In this document: positions 8,994 through 18,541 of the stretch, piece after piece
Layout: each line of letters starts with the position of its first letter
Numbering within the stretch: the first letter of the stretch is position 1
Assembly (NCBI GenBank): GCA_964370775.1
Contig: CAYJKT010000001.1
Location: 62,001 to 126,000, forward strand
Direction: 5' to 3'
Length of the DNA: 64,000 nt
Origin: SIG603 sp964370775
GTDB taxonomy: Bacteria; Bacillota; Clostridia; Oscillospirales; Acutalibacteraceae
The notes under the pieces: generated by a model
Told to the model about the DNA's origin: nothing
Databases searched by the model: none
Seen by the model: the letters and a program-made list of their open reading frames with translations, nothing else
Program-made: the position numbers and the translations under genes

Positions 8994-10331
8994 TCACGCT
9001 ATTTCACGGCGTAATTTCTTAATAATTATTAAATACATTGGCACTAGCACAAGCACTGCTGAAATCCATGCTAATGGGTTAGCGACTAGTATAATGTTAT
9101 AGCCAAATATGCCAACCAAACCGAAAGATACGGACACCCTTGTAATCATCTCTACTGTGCCTGAAATCATGGATAAACTGGAATATCCTAAACCTTGTAT
9201 AGTACTACGAAGCACTAAAAGCACACAAAGTATTATGTAGAAAACAGAGTTGCCGATTAAGTAGTGATAGGTAGCTGTGCTGAGTTCAGCTGACGGATTG
9301 CTTACAAACAGAGAAGCTGCGTGGCCTCCGATAAGTAGAATTACAATAAAAGATATAGCGCTATAAACTGTACCGATTATAATAGACTGAAAAACACCTT
9401 TTTTAACTCGTTTTAAGTTAGACGCACCGATGTTTTGCCCTGTGTAAGAAGCTACGGCTAGACCTAGGGTGTCTAGTCCTTGCATAAACAAGCCAGATAC
9501 TTTCATGCCTGTTGAGGTTGACAATACATACAATGAACCCAAAGTGTTAATTGCAGATTGCAATGTGATTGAGCCTATTGCGGTAATGGAAATTTGCAAG
9601 CCCATAGGCACACCCATTTTTAAAAGAGCACCAACTGTGTCGGATTTTAGCACTAGTTCACTTTTGCCAATCCTAAGTATATCGAATTTTTTTCGTATTG
9701 TGATTAAGCATAAAATGCCTGACACTGTTTGAGAAATTGCAGTTGCAAGACCTGTGCCAAAAACACCCATGTTAAAGAAGATAACAAAACATAATGACAA
9801 AACAACATTAAGTAGAGATGAAAAAATCAAGAAATACAGTGGAGTTTTGCTGTCTCCCAATGCCCTCATTATTGACGCCATTAGGTTATATAGAAATATT
9901 CCTGACAAACCCATGAACATAGTACTTGCATAGCTGTATGTATACTGCATGACTTCGCTAGGTGTGTTGATTAAATACAAAATATCCTGTAAAAAAACGA
10001 GAGATAGCGTGGTTATTATTACAGATATTATTGCAGTTAAAACAAGTGCATTGCCATAAAATTTTTGAATTTGTGCATAGTTTTTTGCTCCAAAAGCTTG
10101 TGATATTGGTATGCAAAAGCCAGCACACATTCCGATTATGAAGCCAATTATCAAAAAGTTTAAAGAGCCTACTACTCCTACGCCTGCAAGTGCGTCCTCT
10201 CCAACAAACCTGCCTATTATAACAGAGTCTGCCATGTTGTATACTTGCTGTAGCATGTTACCTGCAAGTGCAGGGGCTGTAAATCTTAGTATTACTTTGT
10301 AAGGTGTTCCGACTGTTAAATCTTTTATCAC
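8994..10331 (-). CDS. MATE-family efflux transporter
   Basis: A 445-aa polytopic inner-membrane protein with about 12 hydrophobic segments in two similar halves. It opens with the MATE pattern VGTPYKVILRFTAPALAGNM and MADSVIIGRFVGEDALAGVG, and the second half has GMKVSGLFMQGLDTLGLAVA. Such proteins export cationic drugs or metabolites with Na+ or H+; the substrate here is unknown. The start is GTG at 10331 with GAAGGG 9 nt upstream. It follows the SGNH esterase gene by 21 nt and is probably cotranscribed with it. A second, less similar MATE gene is at 61654. Confidence 0.93.
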   Translation of the reverse strand: MIKDLTVGTPYKVILRFTAPALAGNMLQQVYNMADSVIIGRFVGEDALAGVGVVGSLNFLIIGFIIGMCAGFCIPISQAFGAKNYAQIQKFYGNALVLTAIISVIITTLSLVFLQDILYLINTPSEVMQYTYSYASTMFMGLSGIFLYNLMASIMRALGDSKTPLYFLIFSSLLNVVLSLCFVIFFNMGVFGTGLATAISQTVSGILCLITIRKKFDILRIGKSELVLKSDTVGALLKMGVPMGLQISITAIGSITLQSAINTLGSLYVLSTSTGMKVSGLFMQGLDTLGLAVASYTGQNIGASNLKRVKKGVFQSIIIGTVYSAISFIVILLIGGHAASLFVSNPSAELSTATYHYLIGNSVFYIILCVLLVLRSTIQGLGYSSLSMISGTVEMITRVSVSFGLVGIFGYNIILVANPLAWISAVLVLVPMYLIIIKKLRREIA

Positions 10332-10352
10332 GTGTTGTTTCCCTTCTAACCA

Positions 10353-11363
10353 TTAGTCAATTCCTAATGGTGCTTTTTTAAGTATGTTGTTAATGAACTG
10401 ATTAGCAAAAATTTGCTGTCCGTCTCCGTCTGGGTGGAGTCCGTCAGGTAGGTAACATAAATGTTCTTCGTTATATATATCAAGTCCACTAAAATAATAT
10501 AGGTTGTTGTCGCCGTATTCACGCAAGACAGTTACAACCTTCTTTAAATCATCTCGCATTTCTGCTATCGTGTAACCACTTGGGCAACGTGCACCAGCTT
10601 CTCGGTCTCTCATTGTGCAGATGATAGGGGAAATGACCACAATCGGAACATTAGGCTGTTTTTCTCTGATAGTGTCTATCAAACCAATCGCACATATTGG
10701 AAAAGAGTTGGTATTAAGGTTGCCATCTAGGCAGTTTACACCGAGTTTCAACGTGATGAAATCAGCTTTTGTATCACGTATCATTTTGGCTGTCATTGGC
10801 TCTAAAAGACAATTTCCGTTAAAGCCAAAGTTGGTTAAATGTAAGTCAAGTTCGTTTGCAACAATAGCTGTCCAAATTTGTGACGGAGAATGTGCTCTTA
10901 CAGAATGGCTTATTGAACTTCCATAATGAACCCAACGTCTGCGTGTATCGTAAGTCTTTTTGATAAGAGCGTTTTCATCTATACGAAGCTCTTTAAAAAA
11001 TACTTGCATACGTGGGTCAAGCCAAAATTCAAACTTTTTCATATCTCCATTTTGTTCAGGTAGTCGCATAACAGGATTATCACTATTTAACTCATAAGTC
11101 ACATGGCTTTTATCCTCATACATTACATCTACTCGCATAGGTTCAGTGATTTTGCAGAATTCTAGCTCAATGTTTTTTGAATTAGTGGTAAAAGCTATTC
11201 TAACACCAGACGGACACCTTGCAATCGTTTCTCCCAAAAGATTAGGGTACATGTTTTCTTTTTGAAAAGGTATTCTCCAAGGTGATACCCATTCTTTCCC
11301 GTATTCGATAGAAACACTCCCCTCGAAAGAGAAAACTGCATCTTCTGTTTTATAACTTATCAT
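10353..11363 (-). CDS. SGNH/GDSL hydrolase with N-terminal beta-sandwich domain, possible carbohydrate O-acetylesterase
   Basis: A 336-aa protein without signal peptide. The first 165 residues look like the all-beta carbohydrate-binding-like domain seen before some SGNH esterases. The catalytic half has block I HYGSSISHS (Ser nucleophile), block III GFNGN, and block V LPDGLHPDG (Asp-x-x-His). I infer ester hydrolysis on a glycan, for example removal of O-acetyl groups, because the gene sits next to the sialidase operon on the same strand. O-acetylated sialic acid would be a logical substrate. This link is inference, because a strong terminator separates it from the sialidase gene. Confidence 0.8.
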   Translation of the reverse strand: MISYKTEDAVFSFEGSVSIEYGKEWVSPWRIPFQKENMYPNLLGETIARCPSGVRIAFTTNSKNIELEFCKITEPMRVDVMYEDKSHVTYELNSDNPVMRLPEQNGDMKKFEFWLDPRMQVFFKELRIDENALIKKTYDTRRRWVHYGSSISHSVRAHSPSQIWTAIVANELDLHLTNFGFNGNCLLEPMTAKMIRDTKADFITLKLGVNCLDGNLNTNSFPICAIGLIDTIREKQPNVPIVVISPIICTMRDREAGARCPSGYTIAEMRDDLKKVVTVLREYGDNNLYYFSGLDIYNEEHLCYLPDGLHPDGDGQQIFANQFINNILKKAPLGID

Positions 11364-11382
11364 AGGATACTCCTTTTTTACT

Positions 11383-11424
11383 AAAAAACACTCTCTTGTA
11401 ATAGAAAACTACTATAAGAGAGTG
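11383..11424 (-). terminator. Intrinsic terminator of the sialic acid operon
   Basis: On the minus strand the CACTCTCTT and AAGAGAGTG arms (outer 9 bp, extended inward by pairing around a TTTT loop) are followed by six T. It closes the nan operon just after the sialidase stop. A possible minus-strand -10 (TATAAT, plus 11431-11436) lies directly before the hairpin. A transcript of the SGNH-MATE pair starting there would have the hairpin at its 5' end. Confidence 0.85.
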
Positions 11425-11444
11425 CTTATAATTATACTATATTT

Positions 11445-12782
11445 TTATTCTTTTATCCAGTCTAAATTAAACTTAGTGAAGAATAATTTTACGTCGTAGT
11501 GTGGTTTATAATACTCTACTTCGTAAAGTAATCCTACTTCATTGTTAGGTAAGTCAACTAGACAAGAATATATAAAGCTTCCCTCTTGAACAACTTTAGA
11601 ATACGCCCAAGTTTTGCCTCCGTCTTCACTTAATCTAACTGTACCGTTAGTTCTGCTTGTTTGGCTAGCAGCGTTAGAGAATAATACTCTTTCTTTGCCA
11701 TCGCCTAAATCAGTATATTTTAATAGAGAAGGTTGACAAATTGGTTCAATAAGAACTTCGTCGAATATGATATCGCCCCAAGTTTCGCCACCATCTGTGC
11801 TGATAGCTCTTGCTATTTGGTAGTTGCCTGAGTGGTTTCTCATGAATACTTCAACTGTTCCGTCTTCGTGCTCCATAACTTGTGACTCTGTTAGCATTAA
11901 CTTAGAGTCGTCTAGTGTTTTAGAGTGTATCTCTTTACCATCAACCATTCTGCCATCATTAGGAGACTCTCCTCTTTTCCAAGTAACACCGTGGTCATCA
12001 CTATAGATAACACAGCAAGACATTTTCCAATCTTTTGGTTCGTTGCTGTAATAAATAGGGAATACAAGTCTACCTTTGTATTTACCTTTTTCTAATTGTA
12101 TACCAATACCAGGGCCTGCTCCGATAAATCTCATCCATTCCTCTTTAACATAAGGGTTTAGCTCTATTGGTGCTGACCATGTTAGGCCGTCATCATCACT
12201 CTTAACAGCTTGAATAAATGAAGTTTTAGCTTCTAACAAAGGACCAGTTACAAGATAAATGTTACCAATCAATCTAGTTTCATCATGGAAAACATCTCCG
12301 TTTTCTTTTACAGAATACTCAGTTTTTTCACCATCTTTATAAACTATACCATCTGATTTTAATACACAAACGCCATGGTCTCTTGTGTAAAGAAGTCTAT
12401 CGCCATTTTCGTCAAATCCAACGCCAGGAACAGACAATACAAGTCCGATACCACCTGGAGTATGGTTGTAAATCATCCATATAGTTCCTGTGTCTTTGTC
12501 TTCTAGCATTGCAGGGTCGCAAGCAGCAGCACCGTCACAGCTGTAACCTGGGAAATCTACAATAACTTGAACATCTTCCCATGTGTCGCCGTTATCAGTA
12601 CTTCTTCTAACAACTTTATCTATGTTATTAGGGTTATCGCCCTCTTTGTCACGTCTTGCGTCACAACTTGCGATAAGTGTTCCTTTTTTTGTTCTAATAA
12701 GTGCTGGTATTCTGTAGTTTTCGCTGTTATCTAATCCTCTGTGGAATATAGAAACGGGCTCTGTTTTGAATGGAACTGACAT
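11445..12782 (-). CDS. nanH: Sialidase (GH33-type), apparently cytoplasmic
   Basis: An exo-sialidase that releases sialic acid from glycans. Diagnostic features are YRIP at 23-26 (first arginine of the triad) and five Asp-boxes of the S-x-D-x-G-x-T-W type near 61, 195, 261, 328 and 385. A glutamate in TESQVMEHEDG near 300 and an arginine in VFMRNHSG near 315 fit the active site. At 445 aa it is a bare catalytic propeller, without signal peptide, lectin domain or wall anchor. It should therefore act on imported sialosides in the cytosol. It is the last gene of the nan operon, after nanK. Confidence 0.93.
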   Translation of the reverse strand: MSVPFKTEPVSIFHRGLDNSENYRIPALIRTKKGTLIASCDARRDKEGDNPNNIDKVVRRSTDNGDTWEDVQVIVDFPGYSCDGAAACDPAMLEDKDTGTIWMIYNHTPGGIGLVLSVPGVGFDENGDRLLYTRDHGVCVLKSDGIVYKDGEKTEYSVKENGDVFHDETRLIGNIYLVTGPLLEAKTSFIQAVKSDDDGLTWSAPIELNPYVKEEWMRFIGAGPGIGIQLEKGKYKGRLVFPIYYSNEPKDWKMSCCVIYSDDHGVTWKRGESPNDGRMVDGKEIHSKTLDDSKLMLTESQVMEHEDGTVEVFMRNHSGNYQIARAISTDGGETWGDIIFDEVLIEPICQPSLLKYTDLGDGKERVLFSNAASQTSRTNGTVRLSEDGGKTWAYSKVVQEGSFIYSCLVDLPNNEVGLLYEVEYYKPHYDVKLFFTKFNLDWIKE

Positions 12783-12810
12783 AATTAATCAACCTTTCTA
12801 AAATAAAAAA

Positions 12811-13680
12811 TTATAAATTTAACGCTGCTTTTCCTGCACCCAGTAAAGCAGTTTTGCTTCCTAATTTTGCTTTCTTCACAATAGTATCTTTGTAGCTAGG
12901 CATTAAAAGAGTAGTAAGTTTTTCTTGAATAGAATTAACTAGATATTCTTCGTTCATAATTCCACCACCCAAGATTATAGCCTCAGGTGCTAGAGTGTGA
13001 ACAAATCCTATAAGCCCTATAACAATTTCGTCTACCCATAAATCGATAACTTCTTTGTATTTATCGAACTCTTCGAAAATCTCTCTACCATTTTTTACAG
13101 TATTATCGACTTTTTTCGCTTCACGAACGAGAGCCGTAGTAGAGGCATATTGCTCATAGCAACCTTTGCAACCACAGGCACAAGTTATTCCGTTAGGGTG
13201 AGTGATAACATGGCCTAACTCACCAGCGTTTCCGTTTTTGCCATAAAGTATCTTGCCATTAACAATTATTCCACCACCAACACCTGTGCCAATTGTAATG
13301 CAAACTATATCATTCATACCTTTACCGTTACCGAAGTTTGCTTCGCCAAAAGTAAAAGCGTTAACGTCATTATCTACAGCCACTGGGCAGTTATATTTTG
13401 TCTCAAAAATCTCTTTAACTTTTGTTCCTGTAAATCCAGGGATATTCTCGTTTGCAAAAAGAATACTTCCGTCTTTCACATTTACTTGACCAGATACACT
13501 AATACCTATTCTGTCAAATCCACTGAATTTATCAGCAGCTTCCATTGCAGCATCCATAAAAGCTTTGCCACCTTGTTTTCCGTTAGACGGCATTTCAAAA
13601 AAGTCTGTTAGTTCTCCATTTTCAGTCATTAAAGCTGCTTTTATAGCTGTTCCACCTAAATCAAGTGTTAAAATCTTCAT
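12811..13680 (-). CDS. nanK: ROK-family kinase, probable N-acetylmannosamine kinase
   Basis: It would phosphorylate N-acetylmannosamine to ManNAc-6-phosphate with ATP. The N-terminus has the phosphate motif DLGGTAIK and the middle has IGTGVGGGIIVNGK. The ROK zinc motif CACGCKGCYEQYAS and a preceding GELGH are complete, and there is no DNA-binding extension. At 289 aa it has normal ROK kinase size. The name NanK rests on its position between nanE and the sialidase; the fold alone would also allow glucokinase or another N-acetyl sugar kinase. Confidence 0.88.
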   Translation of the reverse strand: MKILTLDLGGTAIKAALMTENGELTDFFEMPSNGKQGGKAFMDAAMEAADKFSGFDRIGISVSGQVNVKDGSILFANENIPGFTGTKVKEIFETKYNCPVAVDNDVNAFTFGEANFGNGKGMNDIVCITIGTGVGGGIIVNGKILYGKNGNAGELGHVITHPNGITCACGCKGCYEQYASTTALVREAKKVDNTVKNGREIFEEFDKYKEVIDLWVDEIVIGLIGFVHTLAPEAIILGGGIMNEEYLVNSIQEKLTTLLMPSYKDTIVKKAKLGSKTALLGAGKAALNL

Positions 13681-13682
13681 AA

Positions 13683-14372
13683 TTACTCCACTTCTTTTAA
13701 AACAGCAGTAAATCTTTGAGTTATCTCAACAGGTCTTGTTATAGCACCACCAACAACTGCACAAGTTGCACCTGCGTCTAATGCTTCTTTAAGTTGGTGA
13801 GGATAATGTATACCACCCTCTGCAATTATAGGAACATTAACAAGTTTAGTTAATTGCTCTATAACATCAACAGCTGGGAGTTTGTGTCCTTTTGTGTCGT
13901 CAGTATAACCTACCAAAGTAGTACCAACACAGTCAAAGCCTAATTTTTCTGCTTTCACAGCATCTTCCACACTAGAACAATCAGCCATAAAAAGCACGTT
14001 AGGATATTTTTTTCTAACAATACCAAAGATTTCCTCAAGTGTTCTGCCACCTGTTCTTAATCTGTTAGTAGCGTCCATTGCAATAATGTCACAACCTACA
14101 GCCACCAGTGCGTCTACTTCTTTTTCGGTAGGTGTGATGTAAACATTGCTGTCAGCTGATACCTCTTTAATGATACCAATTATAGGTAAATCAACATTTT
14201 TTTTGATTTCTTCTATGTCAACCACTGTGTTAGCTCTAATTCCAGAACCACCACCCATTTTAGCTGCAACAGCCATTCTACCCATGATATATGAGCTATG
14301 TAAAGGTTCTTCTTTTAAAGCTTGACAAGAGACAATCAACTTACCTCTTAGTTTTTCAAAAATTTCGTTCAT
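13683..14372 (-). CDS. nanE: N-acetylmannosamine-6-phosphate 2-epimerase
   Basis: It converts ManNAc-6-phosphate to GlcNAc-6-phosphate, the step that feeds sialic acid into amino-sugar catabolism. The 229-aa protein is a TIM barrel with the family start LRGKLIVSCQALKEEPLHS and motifs ANTVVDIEEIK, GCDIIAMDATNR and IIAEGGIHYPHQ. It ends with the phosphate-binding AVVGGAITRP. It sits 2 nt upstream of nanK, so the pair is translationally close. Confidence 0.96.
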   Translation of the reverse strand: MNEIFEKLRGKLIVSCQALKEEPLHSSYIMGRMAVAAKMGGGSGIRANTVVDIEEIKKNVDLPIIGIIKEVSADSNVYITPTEKEVDALVAVGCDIIAMDATNRLRTGGRTLEEIFGIVRKKYPNVLFMADCSSVEDAVKAEKLGFDCVGTTLVGYTDDTKGHKLPAVDVIEQLTKLVNVPIIAEGGIHYPHQLKEALDAGATCAVVGGAITRPVEITQRFTAVLKEVE

Positions 14373-14402
14373 GATAAATAATTATCCTTTCAAATAAGAG
14401 TA

Positions 14403-14849
14403 TTAATTAGTTCTAACTTTAAATACTACTTTTTTTACGCTGTTAGAGATATTCTTGCAAGTTGGCATGTGCCCTTCGTGAGGGAAAACAACATAGAATT
14501 CACCTTCACCAACACATACACCATCGGATTTTTTGTAGTCGTACAGTTGGCAATCTGCTTCTGCGTTGTATTCACAGCTTTTTGTAAGTTTGCTAGGTTC
14601 TATAACATTAACTTTTTCATCACCTTGTAAAATAAGCTGAAAATCAGCATAATGAACATGTGTTTCAAAGTTTTTATCTTCTTCTGGCACAGTGTCTACT
14701 TCCATTATCATATAGTAAAGATTATCGTTTACTACTGTTTTTCCAGTATCAGAAGAGGCTGACAGAGTTTTTGCAATGTCAAAAGCTTTGTCTAAATCAG
14801 AGTTCATGCCATAATAAATATCGGCATTTTTTAAGCTATCGTAAATCAT
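14403..14849 (-). CDS. YhcH/YjgK/YiaL (NanQ-type) family protein
   Basis: A 148-aa member of the YhcH beta-sandwich family that accompanies nan genes; E. coli YhcH (NanQ) speeds N-acetylneuraminate anomerisation. Recognisable segments are VEIHVHYADFQLILQG-like (here ETHVHYADFQLILQGDE) and EFYVVFPHEGHMP, which supply histidines and an acid for a metal site. I set the start at 14849, where GGAGAT lies 5 nt before the ATG. An upstream in-frame ATG at 14879 lacks a site. Confidence 0.88.
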   Translation of the reverse strand: MIYDSLKNADIYYGMNSDLDKAFDIAKTLSASSDTGKTVVNDNLYYMIMEVDTVPEEDKNFETHVHYADFQLILQGDEKVNVIEPSKLTKSCEYNAEADCQLYDYKKSDGVCVGEGEFYVVFPHEGHMPTCKNISNSVKKVVFKVRTN

Positions 14850-14903
14850 AATATCTCCATATTTTAAAAAAAGAAGCAACTAATGAATTGTATTTGTAAG
14901 TTT

Positions 14904-14936
14904 TAGCTTACCTCACGTTAAATGTGAGGTAAGCTA
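14904..14936 (-). other. Intercistronic 13-bp hairpin between the receptor gene and yhcH
   Basis: A perfect inverted repeat TAGCTTACCTCAC/GTGAGGTAAGCTA with a 7-nt loop lies in the 130-nt gap. It has no T-run on the minus strand, so it probably protects or separates the receptor mRNA, which usually needs higher levels than the downstream enzymes, rather than ending transcription. Confidence 0.6.
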
Positions 14937-14979
14937 TTAAATTCACTAATAATAAATCACTAAATTACTTCTAAAAATT

Positions 14980-16647
14980 TTAATTTGTGTAAGATGCTAT
15001 CATGTCTTCTAGAGGCTCAACATTGTCAAGCTCTGTCATCATTTCGCTATAACCTTCAGAATCAAGCTCTGCAATGTATTCATCCCATGTATCATCAACA
15101 TTTTTGTTACCTAAAATCCAGTCAGCAAAATATGTATCAACTACAGTAGTAATGTCACCATTGTTCTCTGCATATAAGTTGTTGTATTCTGTTTCGTTTC
15201 TTAGGTCTTGTTTGTATTGATATGTATCTTTTTGTGCCCAGATAGAATCATCTAACCAGTAAGCTGCACCAGCTTCAAATACGTCTTGCATGTAGATAAC
15301 ATCAAAGATTGCGCCTGTTTGTGTGTTTTGTGCATAGAAGTCAACGCCTTTGTCACCAGGAGCTAAGTCGTTAATTACATTAACTTCGCCATCAACCATT
15401 TCCCAGTCAACGCCTTCTTCGCCATAGAACATGCTAGTTTTGTCTTCGCCAAAGTTCATGTATTCTAGAACTTGTAAAATCATAGCTAGTTTGTCGTCTT
15501 CTACATCATAAGGAATGAAGCATAGAGGTCCTCTTGTAGGAAGAGTGATTTTAGCAACGCTAGAGTTGCCTTCGTTGTCTGTAAGACCAGGAGTAACAAG
15601 TACTACAGCATTTGGGTCTTCAGCGATCAATGATAGAGGAGGTCTGTCCATAGCCCATGAGTTTAGAGCAACAGAGCTTTCTGTGAAGTAACCAGCATTA
15701 CCTAGTCTAACTTTTTCCCAGCTAACGTCACGGCTTTGTGTTACCCACTCTGGATCAATGTAGCCTTTTGCATATAGGTCAGCAAAATATCTGATATATT
15801 CTTTGTATCCTTCAGTTGCATAGTACATTTCAGCTTCGCCGTTTTCTTCAACAACGCCTTCGATAAGACCGAAGCCACTGATTTGCATACCAATTCTACT
15901 TCTACCAACTAGAGATGCACCATAAGTATCATCTGCGCCATCGCCATCTGGATCCATAGTTGTGAATGCTTCCATAATTTCAGAGAATTTGTCTAAAGTA
16001 ATTCCGTTTTCAGCAACATAAACGTTGTCTGAAAGTTGCTCTACTTCAACACCTAGGTCAATTCCTAGATTTAAAATCCAGTCATATCTATAGAAATCAG
16101 CTACTTGACCTAATGCAACTCTTGCACTTGCGTCTTGAATACCGTTAAGAGCATCAAATTGTGCTGGGTCTTCTGCGTTAACGATAGAAGAATAGATTGC
16201 AGGGTTAGCATCATAAGTTTCGATAAATGTAGGAGCATACTCTTCAACCATAGATACAGGGATTGTTCTTGTTAGCTCTTCTTCTTGCATATAAGCTACA
16301 GTTTTGCTTATCCATGTGATGTCAGGCATATCACCAGAAGCTAGCATTAAGTTAACTTGTTCAGCGTTACTGCTGTCTACTTTTTCAACTACAATGTCAA
16401 CTGGGAATTTAGCTTCGATTAAACTCTCAGCATAGTTACCGTCTTCAACATTAACCGCCCAGATGTCAAACATTGTGATTTCCATTCTCTCAACGTCTTC
16501 ATCCATTTCTTCTGCTTCGGAGCTTTCTGTGTCTCCTGAGCTTGTGTTAGCGTCTGTACTTGTATCTGCTTCAGAAGATGTTTCTGTAGTTGCACATGCA
16601 GATAATAGCATTGCAGCAGCTAACATAAGTGTTATAATTTTTTTCAT
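14980..16647 (-). CDS. ABC transporter substrate-binding lipoprotein (sialic acid locus)
   Basis: A 555-aa receptor of the LplA/LipO type, anchored outside the membrane. The signal peptide ends in a lipobox AMLLSAC with Cys18, followed by a Ser/Thr/Glu-rich linker. A calcium-loop-like DPDGDGADD is present near residue 220, as in many receptors of this family. It is encoded right after the two CUT1 permeases, 47 nt downstream, with an intervening CTCGAT/ATCGAG fold-back near 16680. Because of the surrounding nan genes I infer that it binds sialic acid, an anhydro form, or a sialylated oligosaccharide. No transport ATPase is encoded nearby. Confidence 0.9.
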   Translation of the reverse strand: MKKIITLMLAAAMLLSACATTETSSEADTSTDANTSSGDTESSEAEEMDEDVERMEITMFDIWAVNVEDGNYAESLIEAKFPVDIVVEKVDSSNAEQVNLMLASGDMPDITWISKTVAYMQEEELTRTIPVSMVEEYAPTFIETYDANPAIYSSIVNAEDPAQFDALNGIQDASARVALGQVADFYRYDWILNLGIDLGVEVEQLSDNVYVAENGITLDKFSEIMEAFTTMDPDGDGADDTYGASLVGRSRIGMQISGFGLIEGVVEENGEAEMYYATEGYKEYIRYFADLYAKGYIDPEWVTQSRDVSWEKVRLGNAGYFTESSVALNSWAMDRPPLSLIAEDPNAVVLVTPGLTDNEGNSSVAKITLPTRGPLCFIPYDVEDDKLAMILQVLEYMNFGEDKTSMFYGEEGVDWEMVDGEVNVINDLAPGDKGVDFYAQNTQTGAIFDVIYMQDVFEAGAAYWLDDSIWAQKDTYQYKQDLRNETEYNNLYAENNGDITTVVDTYFADWILGNKNVDDTWDEYIAELDSEGYSEMMTELDNVEPLEDMIASYTN

Positions 16648-16694
16648 AATTTACTCTCCTTTTTAATTCTATACTACTCTCGATAAATCGAGTA

Positions 16695-17585
16695 TTAGCC
16701 TTTCATTGCTCCAGACATCATACCTTTAATAAAGTATTTTTGTAGGAATGGGTATACCATAACTATTGGAATAACAACCAAAACTGTGATTGCAGCTCTT
16801 AGTGTGACAGAGTTGAATTCCGTACCTATTCCAACATCGGCCGCAAATCCGAGTGCCTCAGACTGTAACATTTCAGTTTGCATCATCATTTGTCTTAACA
16901 TATATTGTAGAGTTTGTAGGTTTTCGTCTCTAACATAAATCAAGTTATCAAACCATGAGTTCCATTGACCAACCATAGCCCAAAGTGAAACTGTAGCTAT
17001 AACTGGAAGTGAAAGTGGTAAAATAATTTGGAACAATACTCTTAAGTAATTTGCGCCATCAACCACTGCTGCTTCTTCTAAACCTTTGTCGATAGATAGC
17101 ATAAAGTTTCTAATAACAATAGTGTTAAAGATACTAAAGCCATAAGGTAAAATGTAAACTAAGAAATTATCTAATAAGCCTAAGTTTCTAATGTTAACAT
17201 AAGTTGGGATTAGACCACCGTTGAAAAACATTGGTACTATTAATAGGAATGTAATTATTTTTCTAAAAGGTAGGTCACTTTTTGTAAGTGCAAAAGCACA
17301 TAGGCTACATATAGTAACTTGATATGCAGTTCCAATAACTGTTCTTGCAACAGAAACTAAAAAGGCATTATAGAACTCAGGGTCATTAACAACGAATAAG
17401 TATGAGTCCCAAACAAGCTCTTTAGGGAACAAGTTTATGCTCATAAAAGTAACGTCTTCAACTGCTGACAATGAAATAACTATCATATCCCAAATAGGGT
17501 ACAAAATTGTGATAGAAAATAATATCATGAAAATAACATTAGCAGTGTCAAAAATTTTACTTGATAAAGATTTTTTTCCAACCAT
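16695..17585 (-). CDS. CUT1 ABC permease, YtcP/LplC type
   Basis: A 296-aa inner-membrane permease with about six transmembrane helices. The EAA loop that docks the ATPase is readable as LEEAAVVDGANYLRVLFQII, followed by LPLSLPV. The C-terminus FLQKYFIKGMMSGAMKG is characteristic of the YtcP/LplC branch. It pairs with the LplB-type permease 14 nt upstream. With the lipoprotein receptor it forms an importer lacking its own ATPase; such systems use a shared MsmX/MsmK-type ATPase in Firmicutes. Confidence 0.93.
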   Translation of the reverse strand: MVGKKSLSSKIFDTANVIFMILFSITILYPIWDMIVISLSAVEDVTFMSINLFPKELVWDSYLFVVNDPEFYNAFLVSVARTVIGTAYQVTICSLCAFALTKSDLPFRKIITFLLIVPMFFNGGLIPTYVNIRNLGLLDNFLVYILPYGFSIFNTIVIRNFMLSIDKGLEEAAVVDGANYLRVLFQIILPLSLPVIATVSLWAMVGQWNSWFDNLIYVRDENLQTLQYMLRQMMMQTEMLQSEALGFAADVGIGTEFNSVTLRAAITVLVVIPIVMVYPFLQKYFIKGMMSGAMKG

Positions 17586-17599
17586 TCTAATATACCTCC

Positions 17600-18511
17600 T
17601 TACATTATTCTATAGTTAGAGTCAGCACGTTTTGCCAACCAGTTGCTAGTTAGAACCAAAATTAGTCCAACAACATTTTGGAACAGACCAACTATTGTTG
17701 TTATCTCGTATTGTGTTTCTACAAGACCTTTTCTGTATACATAAGTAGAGATAACGTCAGACACACGTAAAGTAGCATCTGTTTGCAAGTTGAAAATAGG
17801 GTCAAATCCAACGTTCAAAATAGTACCCATTCTAAGAATAAGCATGGTACTGATAACTGGTAAAATTGCAGGCATTGTGATGTACCAAATTCTGTGGAAT
17901 CTGTTAGCACCATCCATTTGTGCAGCTTCATAAAGAGTGGTATCGATAGCAGCAATAGCAGCTAGATATATTAGTATACTATAACCAGTCTCTTTCCAAA
18001 GCATGGAAATTAAGTAAATTGGAACAAACATGTCTTCTTGAACCATAAAGTATATAGGACTTTCGAATATACCAAGTTCTAACATGATAGCATTTACGAT
18101 ACCATTTGTAGGAGATAATATTTGATGTACAAATTGACCTACAACAACCCATGATAAGAAGTATGGTAAATAAGATATTGTTTGTATGCTCTTTTTGAAC
18201 TTCATGTTTGTAAGTTCGTTAATTAGTAGAGTGAAAATAATGGTTGCAGGGAACTGTAACAAAAGTGTTAGCAAACTTATTTTTATAGTATTAAGTAATA
18301 TGCTATAAAAACCAGGGTCTGTAAATACTTCTATAACGTGTTCAAATCCAACCCAATCACTGTCGGCAATTCCTCTTGCCATTTTAAAATCTTTAAAACC
18401 TATTGATATACCATATAATGGAAAAAATGTAAATACGATTACATGTGCTAGACCAATAAACAGGAATATGTATAGTATCCAGTATTTTTTAAGTGATTTC
18501 TTTAAAGTCAT
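17600..18511 (-). CDS. CUT1 ABC permease, LplB type
   Basis: An inner-membrane permease of about 303 aa. The family segment TFFPLYGISIGFKDFK lies after the first helix. The EAA loop appears as LYEAAQMDGANRFHRIWYI, followed by TMPAILPV, and the protein ends with the NWLAKRADSNYRIM-type tail of LplB proteins. I chose the ATG at 18511, which has GGAGG 7 nt upstream; a TTG four codons earlier overlaps that site. It lies 30 nt after nanA and just before its partner permease. Confidence 0.93.
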   Translation of the reverse strand: MTLKKSLKKYWILYIFLFIGLAHVIVFTFFPLYGISIGFKDFKMARGIADSDWVGFEHVIEVFTDPGFYSILLNTIKISLLTLLLQFPATIIFTLLINELTNMKFKKSIQTISYLPYFLSWVVVGQFVHQILSPTNGIVNAIMLELGIFESPIYFMVQEDMFVPIYLISMLWKETGYSILIYLAAIAAIDTTLYEAAQMDGANRFHRIWYITMPAILPVISTMLILRMGTILNVGFDPIFNLQTDATLRVSDVISTYVYRKGLVETQYEITTIVGLFQNVVGLILVLTSNWLAKRADSNYRIM

Positions 18512-18541
18512 TTTAACCTCCAATCTAAAAAATAGAACTAC

